Below are positions 1-5,110 of a DNA stretch of 6,676 nt, one piece after another. The stretch's first letter is position 1. Each line of letters begins with the position of its first letter. The position numbers were made by a program, and so were the translations under genes. The DNA is from Natrinema soli (GTDB lineage Archaea > Halobacteriota > Halobacteria > Halobacteriales > Natrialbaceae). Where the stretch lies: NCBI RefSeq assembly GCF_028618695.1, contig NZ_JAQIVI010000573.1, positions 1 through 6,676 of the forward strand. Direction: 5' to 3'. The notes beneath the pieces were generated by a model. That model did not search any database. It had not been told where the DNA came from and saw only the letters and a list, made by a program, of their open reading frames with translations.

Positions 1-40
1 GCGGGATCCGGGCGTCGACGCCGTCGCGGCCGTCCCGTCG

Positions 41-355
41 ATGGCGGAGACGGTCCTCGACGTGCTCCGGAACGAGCGCGCTCGAGTCGCACTCGCCGTG
101 CTCTACCACGAGTGGAACGGCGAGACCCGATCGGTCGACGATCTCGCTCGCGTTGTCGCTTCGCACACGGACGACTCCGCCGACGTCGTCGGGGTCGGGC
201 TTCGGCACGGCACGCTCCCGGAGCTGGCGGCGATTCGAGCCATCGAGTGGGAGCCCGGTACGGATCGCGTCTCGGCATCGGACCACGCCGTCTTCGAAGA
301 GGGGGTTCGCGAGGCGTCGGTCCTGCTCGAGACGTTCGAACCGGGGACGAGATAG
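41..355 (+). CDS. Small haloarchaeal winged-helix-like protein (DUF7344-like)
   Basis: A 104-residue acidic protein without signal peptide or membrane segment. Residues 3-60 read as a compact helical bundle: LDVLRNERARVALAVLYHE, then a second helix around SVDDLARVVAS. After this come HGTLPELAAIRAIEW and a short strand-like end with DRVSAS. This order (Leu-rich helix with NER, H-x-x-LP-x-L, then I-x-W/Y) resembles the haloarchaeal winged-helix-like DUF7344 family, thought to be DNA-binding or regulatory; that assignment is from memory of the family pattern. The frame is open without a stop back to base 2, so the true start may lie before the window and the ATG at 41 is only the first visible one. 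The stop TAG is at 353-355. A 176-bp spacer separates it from the next gene. Target and function are unknown. Confidence 0.62.
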   Translation: MAETVLDVLRNERARVALAVLYHEWNGETRSVDDLARVVASHTDDSADVVGVGLRHGTLPELAAIRAIEWEPGTDRVSASDHAVFEEGVREASVLLETFEPGTR

Positions 356-500
356 CCAGGATTGCTGTATTCGGGCGGTGACACGGTACTGCGGAACTGT
401 TATCCGGGAACCCCGCTCCGCTGCGAGCGCCAACCATCGCGGCTCCTGAAGCGGAGACGGCCGGCTCGTTCCCGTTCGTCCGTAGTGATGGAATCGAAAG

Positions 501-508
501 GTAGTTTT
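501..508 (+). promoter_or_regulatory. Weak TATA-like element before the YchF gene
   Basis: The T-rich GTAGTTTT lies 23-31 bp before the ATG at 532, where a TATA box for a leaderless haloarchaeal transcript would sit. The match to an archaeal TATA box is poor and the call rests mainly on position. Confidence 0.3.
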
Positions 509-531
509 CCCGGACCCTGCTACGCTGAGTC

Positions 532-1710
532 ATGCTTTCGATCGCGCTTGCCGGAAAACCGAACGCCGGCAAGTCCACGTTCTACACCGCGGCGACGATG
601 GCGGAGGTCGATGTCGCCAACTATCCGTTTACCACGATCGACGCCAACCGCGGGGTGAGCTACGTCCGGACCGAGTGCCCCTGCCTCGAGCGCGACGAGC
701 GCTGTACCGCCGACAACTGCGAGGGCAGCAAGCGCTACGTTCCGATCGAACTCCTGGACGTGGCGGGGCTCGTCCCGGGCGCTCACGAGGGGAAGGGGCT
801 GGGCAACCAGTTCCTGGACGAGCTCACGAACGCGGACGTGATCGTCAACGTCGTCGACGCCTCCGGCGGGACCAACGAGAAGGGCGAGCCCGTCGACATC
901 GGCGACCACGATCCGCTCGAGGACATCGACTTCGTCGAGGAGGAGATGGACCTCTGGCTGGCGGGCATCGTCGAGAACAACTGGGAGTCCGTCGAGCGCA
1001 AGTCCCGCTCGCCCGACTTCGACATCGACGACGTGCTGGCGGACATGCTCTCGGGCTTCGGTGCGTCGCCCAAACAGATCGCCATCGTCCTCCGCGACCT
1101 CGAGTACCCCGACGACCCGATCCAGTGGGAGGACGAGCACCGCGAGGCACTCGCGCGCGACGTCCGCCAGCGGACCAAACCGATCGTCGTCGCGGCGAAC
1201 AAGATCGATATCGCGCCCGAGGAGAACGTCGACCGGCTGCTCGAACTGGACAAACCGGTGATCCCCACCACCGCGGAGGGCGAACTCGCCCTCCGTCGGG
1301 CCGCCGACAACGGACTGATCGAGTACGATCCCGGCGACGAGACGATCGCGATCGGGGACGACGTCAACGACGCCCAGCGCGAGGCGCTCGAGGGGCTCGC
1401 GGACACCATGGCCGAGTGGGGCGGCACCGGCGTTCAGGCGGCGCTCGATTACGCGGTCTACGACCTGCTCGACCACCTCACCGCCTACCCGGTCGAGGAC
1501 GCCTCGAAATGGTCCGACGGCAGCGGCAACGTCCTGCCGGACGCCTTCCTCTTACCCGACGGATCGACGCCGGTCGATCTGGCGTACACCGTTCACTCCG
1601 ACATCGGCGACGGCTACCTGCACGCGGTGAACGCCAGGTCGAATCGAGAGATCAGCGAGGAGTACGAACTCGAGGAGGGCGACGTGATCAAGATCGTGAG
1701 TACTAATTGA
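532..1710 (+). CDS. ychF: YchF/OLA1-family P-loop NTPase with TGS domain
   Basis: A complete 392-residue cytoplasmic translation-factor-class NTPase of the Obg/YchF group; relatives bind ribosomes and hydrolyse ATP or GTP. The P-loop GKPNAGKST is at residues 8-16, the switch region YPFTTIDANRG at 31-41, and the DxxG motif DVAGLVPGAHEGKGLGNQF at 76-94. NKID is at 223-226 and a TAEG G5-like element at 247-250. The C-terminal TGS domain covers about residues 310-392 (AFLLPDGSTPVDLAYTVHSDIG). Bacterial and eukaryotic YchF/OLA1 lack a canonical NKxD and prefer ATP, so the intact NKID suggests that guanine specificity may be kept here; this is inference. Four cysteines (C49, C51, C58, C63) cluster between switch I and DxxG. 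The ATG at 532 places the P-loop at the expected distance from the N-terminus. No good Shine-Dalgarno site is seen, so the mRNA may be leaderless or have a short leader. Length fits the family. Confidence 0.95.
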   Translation: MLSIALAGKPNAGKSTFYTAATMAEVDVANYPFTTIDANRGVSYVRTECPCLERDERCTADNCEGSKRYVPIELLDVAGLVPGAHEGKGLGNQFLDELTNADVIVNVVDASGGTNEKGEPVDIGDHDPLEDIDFVEEEMDLWLAGIVENNWESVERKSRSPDFDIDDVLADMLSGFGASPKQIAIVLRDLEYPDDPIQWEDEHREALARDVRQRTKPIVVAANKIDIAPEENVDRLLELDKPVIPTTAEGELALRRAADNGLIEYDPGDETIAIGDDVNDAQREALEGLADTMAEWGGTGVQAALDYAVYDLLDHLTAYPVEDASKWSDGSGNVLPDAFLLPDGSTPVDLAYTVHSDIGDGYLHAVNARSNREISEEYELEEGDVIKIVSTN

Positions 1711-1801
1711 CAATAGACTCCTAAATTGGCCTCTGGATTTTAGTGAGGGACGGCGATCAGTACTGTCCACGGAGTTACCGCTGCGGTCACGTCATACGGA
1801 G

Positions 1802-2128
1802 TGCACTCGCGAGCGACCAGCACCGCGGCGCAACGCGCCGCGGACGGACGAACGGGCGCGAGCCCGTGAGTCAGGGAGCGAGCGGCCGTTGTCGCGTAGA
1901 TTTTTGCGCCCAACGAGGGACGCTTTGCGTCCCTCGAGCCGTGCGAGCGGGCCGAAGGCCCGCGATCAGAGAGCGGTTCCGAGCGAAGTCGTTCGAAAGA
2001 CGTGAAGCGTCGTTCGTGATCTTCAAAAGAGCGCTTTGCGCTCTTTTGGACCTCGCCGAGCGAAGCTCGGCTCAGTGACGAGAGACCTTCGGTCTCTCGA
2101 ACCACGAGGAATCCCGAGGCGGAAAAAG
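1802..2128. mobile_element. Putative non-autonomous element carrying the hairpin array
   Basis: The octamer ATACGGAG occurs at 1794-1801 and again at 2129-2136, directly repeated and enclosing about 327 bp that contains all eight strong hairpins. Exact 8-bp direct repeats are a common target-site duplication size for haloarchaeal insertion sequences. No transposase gene is present and no terminal inverted repeat is evident at the proposed edges, so classification as a MITE is uncertain. An alternative is a chance repeat flanking a native structured RNA locus. Confidence 0.35.
1823..2099. repeat. Array of eight short perfect stem-loops
   Basis: Eight inverted repeats follow each other in 277 bp. 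(1) 1823-1843: 9-bp stem, loop AAC. (2) 1852-1867: 6-bp stem, loop GCGA (a GNRA tetraloop). (3) 1914-1936: 10 bp, loop TTT. (4) 1947-1963: 7 bp, loop GAA. (5) 1999-2011: 5 bp including one G-T pair, loop GAA. (6) 2024-2048: 11 bp, loop TTT, with A/T-rich outer arms (CAAAAGAGCGC). (7) 2055-2071: 7 bp, loop GAA. (8) 2079-2099: 9 bp, loop TTC. Stem sequences differ from one another, so this is a shared architecture rather than a tandem sequence repeat. Seven of the eight loops are 3 nt. Because GAA/TTC and TTT/AAA are complements, similar structures would form in RNA from either strand. Function is unknown; a structured RNA, a REP-like element or a transposon-derived repeat are possible. Confidence 0.85.
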
Positions 2129-2149
2129 ATACGGAGGCATATAGGGCTT

Positions 2150-2211
2150 GAAATTGGAGGGTAGCAGCCAACTGTTGGCTTTGCGCTCAACCCCAATTTT
2201 AGTCAGCTACC
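2150..2211. other. Structured segment with potential pseudoknot
   Basis: AAATTGG (2151-2157) is complementary to CCAATTT (2193-2199), and GGTAGC (2160-2165) to GCTACC (2206-2211). These two helices cross, so together they would form a pseudoknot. Directly after the first arm of the second helix lies the 15-bp palindrome AGCCAACTGTTGGCT (2166-2180), which folds into its own hairpin. The segment lies just past the 3' end of the beta-helix gene and could act in its transcript's 3' region, or be the end of a mobile element or an independent RNA. Confidence 0.45.
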
Positions 2212-2226
2212 ATTCACGTCGAATGG
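2210..2226 (-). terminator. Inverted repeat just after the beta-helix gene
   Basis: CCATTC (2210-2215) and GAATGG (2221-2226) form a 6-bp stem with a 5-nt loop, beginning 8 bp after the minus-strand stop codon. No long U-tract follows on the minus strand, so a role as a transcript end or 3' stabiliser is only suggested by position. Confidence 0.3.
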
Positions 2227-2233
2227 GATCCGC

Positions 2234-3736
2234 CTACGAGGACGCGTTCCACTCCCGCAACTCGCCATCGACGACGACCTCGCTACCGACGTCCTCGAAT
2301 GTGACGCCACCGTAGGCGATACTGCTACCGGACCCTGCGTAGATACCCGCGTCGCCACAGTTCGCCGCTCGAGCAGTCGTCAGCGTCGCATCGACGTTCT
2401 CCCGGAAGCGAAACGCCTGACTCGACGCTCCCGTGGCCGTTACGGTACTCAGTTTCAGGTCATCCATATCGTCGAAGAGGATCGAGTTCGTGAATTCTCC
2501 GTCGACGATGGTGTTCGATATTTCGGCATCGTCGAACCCCGCCGCGTAGATTCCCGATCCGGCGGACAGTCCCCGGTTGTCGGTCCTGATCGTGACGTTG
2601 GTGATCGTCAACTCCCGTCGACCGCTCTTGAGCTGTCCGAGCGAGATACCCCTTGCGTTCTCGAGACACGAGACGCAGTCGATCGTCAGATCCGCGATCT
2701 CGTCCCCGGTGTCACCTCTAATCGCCGCAGACAGACAGCCGGTGATATAGCCGTCCCTGATCGTGATCGACTCGTTGCCGTTCCGGTGCATGTGGATGCC
2801 GTAGTCCGGACCGTTCTCCGGATCGATCTCGAAGTTCTCGAGGGTGCAATTCCGCGTCGGCGCCCCATCACTCCCGGCCAGCGACTCGCCGGTGCCGTTC
2901 CAGACGCTGTTCGACGCGATCTCCGCTGTCTGGTTGTCGAACTGTATCGGTGCGTTCGATCCGGCCTCACCGCCTCGAGTCGCCCAGTAGCCGTCGATAT
3001 CGACGTTCTTGGACGACACGACGTCGATGTGATGGTAGTAGATGCGGTCGCCGTAGACGTTCTCTAGCCGGACGTTTTCTGCGTGTGCGGGCATAATGCC
3101 GTTCGTTTCCGGCGAATCGATTCGGATGTTACAGATCCCCCAGTTCGACGCGCCACCGTACTCGACCGTGTCATAGCCCCGGTTGGAGAGAAGGGCCCGT
3201 CCCTCCTCTCCGTCAGGGCGCGATCCCTCGAAGACCGTCGCGCGCCCCGCACCCAACAGGAGCGTATCATCGCCGATCAACGGCGTCCGCTCGAAGACGT
3301 ACCGGCCGGGCGGGAAGTAGACGATTCCGCCGCTAGCCGACTCGACTTCTGCGAGGAGTTCGTGAACATCCTGACCGACCTCGGTCTCGCCGTCACCCTG
3401 GATCCCGTGGGCTTCGACGTTCCAGACGGGTGTTTCCGCGGTGCGCGCGTTGACGAACTCCGCCGCCTCAAAATGGTTTGTTCCCGGCACCGGCTGATCA
3501 GAGCTTCCCTGGCCGCTGAAATATACCCAATCCTCGTCCGAGGCGTCCCAGCGCCATGTAATTCTCTGATCGGTTGCGTGGTAAAGTTCGTCGTCGTACT
3601 CGCCCTCGGCGGGACGGTCGGCAATCGGTCCCCGAACGATTGCGTGCTTGTCGATGGCCTCGACCGTGTCGGTGTGGTCCCACTCCTCGCCTTCCTCGAA
3701 CGTACTGAGGTCGAGTCGTGGTGTTCGTTCAACCAT
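2234..3736 (-). CDS. Right-handed parallel beta-helix (pectate-lyase-superfamily) protein
   Basis: A 500-residue acidic protein. Residues 1-100 form a separate N-terminal region with DDELYHATDQRITWRWD, a pattern like the short strand-rich segments of phage tail-fibre and surface proteins. Residues 107-150 carry the start of a Pectate_lyase_3-type domain: NVEAHGIQGDGE, then a helix, then GGIVYFPPGRYVF. From about 150 to 485 short repeating turns follow (IRIDSPETNGI, LENVYGDRIYYHHIDVV, ITIRDGYITGC, LTITNVTIRTDNRG, AEISNTIVDGEFTNS), as in a beta-helix that binds or cleaves polysaccharide. No clear catalytic set can be assigned, so enzymatic activity is unproven. It has no signal peptide or membrane segment. 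The ATG at 3736 has a GGAG site 9 nt upstream and lies 2 bp after the stop of the lipoprotein gene, so the two are probably co-translated. A cell-surface or exopolysaccharide role is inferred. Confidence 0.85.
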   Translation of the reverse strand: MVERTPRLDLSTFEEGEEWDHTDTVEAIDKHAIVRGPIADRPAEGEYDDELYHATDQRITWRWDASDEDWVYFSGQGSSDQPVPGTNHFEAAEFVNARTAETPVWNVEAHGIQGDGETEVGQDVHELLAEVESASGGIVYFPPGRYVFERTPLIGDDTLLLGAGRATVFEGSRPDGEEGRALLSNRGYDTVEYGGASNWGICNIRIDSPETNGIMPAHAENVRLENVYGDRIYYHHIDVVSSKNVDIDGYWATRGGEAGSNAPIQFDNQTAEIASNSVWNGTGESLAGSDGAPTRNCTLENFEIDPENGPDYGIHMHRNGNESITIRDGYITGCLSAAIRGDTGDEIADLTIDCVSCLENARGISLGQLKSGRRELTITNVTIRTDNRGLSAGSGIYAAGFDDAEISNTIVDGEFTNSILFDDMDDLKLSTVTATGASSQAFRFRENVDATLTTARAANCGDAGIYAGSGSSIAYGGVTFEDVGSEVVVDGELREWNASS

Positions 3737-3738
3737 GG

Positions 3739-3885
3739 TTACTCGCTCCCGGATCCGTATTCGCGCCCGTATGCGGTCCCATAATCGGTGACCGATGAGT
3801 CACTTTCCGTACAGCCTGCCAGCAGGAGGGAGGTTCCCGAGACTGCGACGAGAACGTCCCGCCGGCGGAGATCTAAATTGGTCAT
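3739..3885 (-). CDS. Short Tat-exported lipoprotein preceding the beta-helix gene
   Basis: A 48-residue frame that is easily missed because of its size. It begins MTNLDLRRRDVL, with a twin-arginine signal (RRRDVL, residues 7-12), followed by the hydrophobic stretch VAVSGTSLLLAGC. LAGC is a lipobox with the predicted lipidated Cys at residue 25. The mature part is only 24 residues, rich in Ser, Gly, Tyr and acidic residues (YGTAYGREYGSGSE). It would therefore be exported folded by Tat and anchored to the outer face of the membrane by lipid. The start lies about 22 bp below a strong TATA box, giving an essentially leaderless mRNA. It ends TAA, 2 bp before the ATG of the beta-helix gene. It could be a genuine partner or anchor, or the detached N-terminus of a once longer lipoprotein; the Shine-Dalgarno site for the next gene favours two separate products. 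Confidence 0.72.
   Translation of the reverse strand: MTNLDLRRRDVLVAVSGTSLLLAGCTESDSSVTDYGTAYGREYGSGSE
3746..3749 (-). promoter_or_regulatory. Shine-Dalgarno site inside the lipoprotein gene
   Basis: On the minus strand GGAG lies 9 nt before the ATG at 3736, within the last codons of the lipoprotein gene. It supports initiation at that ATG by ribosomes finishing the short upstream frame. Confidence 0.55.
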
Positions 3886-4143
3886 GAAACCAGACTATCT
3901 TGCTATATTATAAATATATTGTCTCGAGAAGATCTCAAAAGGCCGCCCGGATGGGCGCAGGGGGATGGCCGCCGGGCAGAATGGGGACGAGGTCCAGTGG
4001 GGTTGGGTGCTGATTGGATCGTGTCGCGCCGTGGGAACGCGACAGTGAATACGTTCGTCCCGTCCTATAATCAACCCCGCTCCGATTCCAAGCGTGTTGG
4101 AACCGTCCTACTGACCCATTCAACCCCCGCCGAAATCGGGTAG
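3886..4143. other. Promoter-side spacer without a gene
   Basis: Apart from the TATA box no coding frame here looks real. Frames on both strands give Arg/Pro/Ser-rich translations broken by stops. Small inverted repeats are seen: CGCCC/GGGCG (3944-3957), TGTCGCG/CGCGACA with a 9-nt loop (4022-4044), and TTCCAA/TTGGAA with a 5-nt loop (4086-4102). Nothing else is recognisable. Confidence 0.6.
3907..3914 (-). promoter_or_regulatory. TATA box of the lipoprotein/beta-helix unit
   Basis: On the minus strand TTTATAAT sits in a 19-bp stretch with only two G/C bases (3902-3920), conspicuous in this GC-rich DNA. Its downstream edge is about 22 bp before the ATG at 3885, so transcription would start at or within a few bases of the start codon, as in leaderless haloarchaeal mRNAs. 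Confidence 0.75.
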
Positions 4144-4568
4144 CTACTCTTCTGCAAGTTCGACATGCCAGTGATCGCTCTGGGAGCCGGCGAACGATAG
4201 CCGCCAGTTCTGGATGAGATATGTCCCCGATTCGAAGCCAGCCGCTTCCGACGCGTCGATCGTCACCGTCTGGGAGCCCCCACTCGAGTCCTCGACGAAG
4301 GACTTGCCGACCGGAACTGATCGCTCGAGGATCGGGGGACGCCCGCGGTATCGACGATCGTCGCAAAGACCTCCTGACTGCCGTCACACCGACCGTGCTT
4401 TCTGGCCACTATGAGCGGCCGATCTCGGGCTCGCCGAGTACGCGCGGCAGCTGGCCGCCGACCGTCTCGTTAATCACGCGCTCGGGGAGCGACGTTCGGT
4501 ACCGCCTCACCGCTCTCGGATCTGAGTACCGGAGGTGTTTTGTAGCGATAGAAGAGAGTGGGTGGTAG
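4144..4568 (-). pseudogene. Remnant of an unrecognised protein gene, at least four lesions
   Basis: Protein-like reading continues along the minus strand only by changing frame. From about 4568 one frame reads LFYRYKTPPVLRSESGEAVP and hits a stop at 4470-4472. A shift at the C-run 4484-4487 continues it as PERVINETVGGQLPRVLGEP until an in-frame TAG (4409-4411). After a further shift near 4383-4387 come GSQEVFATIVDTAGV. A third shift at the C5 run 4334-4338 gives PPILERSVPVGKSFVED, then TVTIDASEAAGFESGTYLIQ and NWRLSFAGSQSDHWHVELAE before the stop at 4144-4146. Joined, these make about 140 residues with acidic haloarchaeal style and an alternating-strand C-terminus suggesting a beta-sandwich. 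No plausible ATG is found in the final frame. I do not recognise the family. Two lesions lie at C-runs, so sequencing error must be considered. It may instead be two unrelated fragments. Confidence 0.55.
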
Positions 4569-4826
4569 GCGGCACGGTCAGGCAGCACCTTTCAGCCCGC
4601 GTGGTTTCCACGTGTGGTCACCGTTGACTGACCTACCCCGTCTCTCTAATATCTGTGAGCGGCTGCTATTGCTCCCGCAGAGGACCTGATGGACGGCGTG
4701 GGGTTCAACAGCTCTACTCGAGTTCGGGCATAAATCATAACCGAGAACCGTTAGCCAGCCGGCAGGAGTCTCACGACGGCTGTCGGGTAGAGATGAGTAT
4801 TTGCTCACTGGCGACCTACACCGACT
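4569..4826. other. Spacer before the zinc-ribbon gene, no clear gene
   Basis: A minus-strand frame of 76 codons (4578-4808) has no recognisable domain and is rich in Ser/Arg. A 24-codon plus-strand stretch around 4658-4731 reads AEDLMDGVGFNSSTRVRA before a stop and could be another gene tail, but is too short to call. A small inverted repeat CGTGG-TTT-CCACG is at 4600-4612. Confidence 0.5.
4797..4802 (+). promoter_or_regulatory. Weak TATA-like element before the zinc-ribbon gene
   Basis: GTATTT lies 25-30 bp before the ATG at 4827, the spacing expected for a leaderless transcript. There is no Shine-Dalgarno site in front of the ATG, which fits this reading, but the sequence match is weak. 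Confidence 0.35.
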
Positions 4827-5075
4827 ATGACACCCCGTTCAACCAGCGTTTCCGATCCCCGCCGCGAGCGAACGACGGCACAGTTGGCCGTCCTCGCGGA
4901 TCGACTCGAGGCGACGGAGCGTCGCCAGCAGCAATTACAGAACACGCTGGCCGGGCTCGCTCGGGAAGTCGGCGTCTCGGTCGGCGGTCTGTGCGGGCAC
5001 TGCGAGGAGAGCCACACGTTCGTCAAGGACGGCACGATGTACTGTCCCAGGTGTGGCTACCGTCGATCGGTATAA
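4827..5075 (+). CDS. Small coiled-coil/zinc-ribbon protein
   Basis: An 82-residue protein. Residues 10-48 are charged and Gln/Leu-rich (RTTAQLAVLADRLEATERR), predicted to form an amphipathic helix or coiled coil that could dimerise. Residues 56-77 hold two Cys pairs, CGHC (56-59) and CPRCG (73-77), separated by 13 residues. This is the spacing of a one-zinc ribbon like those in the many small CPxCG-type zinc-finger proteins of haloarchaea. Such proteins are often regulators or partners of nucleic-acid-binding machinery, but no specific role can be given here. It is cytoplasmic, with no signal or membrane segment. The next gene is convergent, with 35 bp between the two stop codons, so it is probably transcribed alone. 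Confidence 0.8.
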   Translation: MTPRSTSVSDPRRERTTAQLAVLADRLEATERRQQQLQNTLAGLAREVGVSVGGLCGHCEESHTFVKDGTMYCPRCGYRRSV

Positions 5076-5089
5076 GTCACCTCGAGAAC

Positions 5090-5110
5090 GCGATCGTCCG
5101 AACGGATCGC
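5090..5110. terminator. Inverted repeat between convergent genes
   Basis: GCGATC (5090-5095) and GATCGC (5105-5110) form a 6-bp stem with a 9-nt loop in the 35-bp gap between the zinc-ribbon and prenyltransferase stop codons. It could end transcripts from both sides. No T-run accompanies it, so the call rests on position and symmetry. Confidence 0.3.

Larger units (their letters stand above)
1711..2233. other. 523-bp non-coding accessory spacer
   Basis: No credible gene lies between the YchF stop and the end of the beta-helix gene. A 143-codon minus-strand frame (1740-2171) and a 111-codon plus-strand frame run across the inverted repeats, but their translations are Arg/Ser-rich and unlike the acidic proteins around them. 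The stretch holds a T-rich run (GGATTTTAG, 1735-1743) suitable for YchF transcript termination, the hairpin array at 1823-2099 and a second structured segment at 2150-2226. Both are listed separately. Confidence 0.7.

Noticed and set aside
520..1476. 318-codon minus-strand frame opposite the YchF gene
   Set aside because: Antisense to a well-supported gene; its Val/Leu/Asp/Arg-rich composition follows from the GC-rich codons of the opposite strand.
1823..2099. CRISPR array
   Set aside because: The repeated units share architecture but not sequence, and there is no constant repeat with regular spacers and no cas gene.
1740..2171. 143-codon minus-strand open frame (and an overlapping 111-codon plus-strand frame)
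   Set aside because: They lie across the inverted repeats, translate to Arg/Ser-rich text with no domain, and are unlike the acidic proteins nearby. The open frames come from the GC-rich repeats.
3935..4387. 150-codon minus-strand frame starting at GTG 4387
   Set aside because: Translation is Arg/Ser-rich without domains. The protein-like text in this region lies in the other two minus-strand frames, as described for the pseudogene.
4690..4735. tRNA-like GGGTTCAAC near a stem-forming segment
   Set aside because: Only a T-loop-like word is seen; no acceptor stem, D-arm or anticodon arm could be matched, so it is not called a tRNA or an attachment site.
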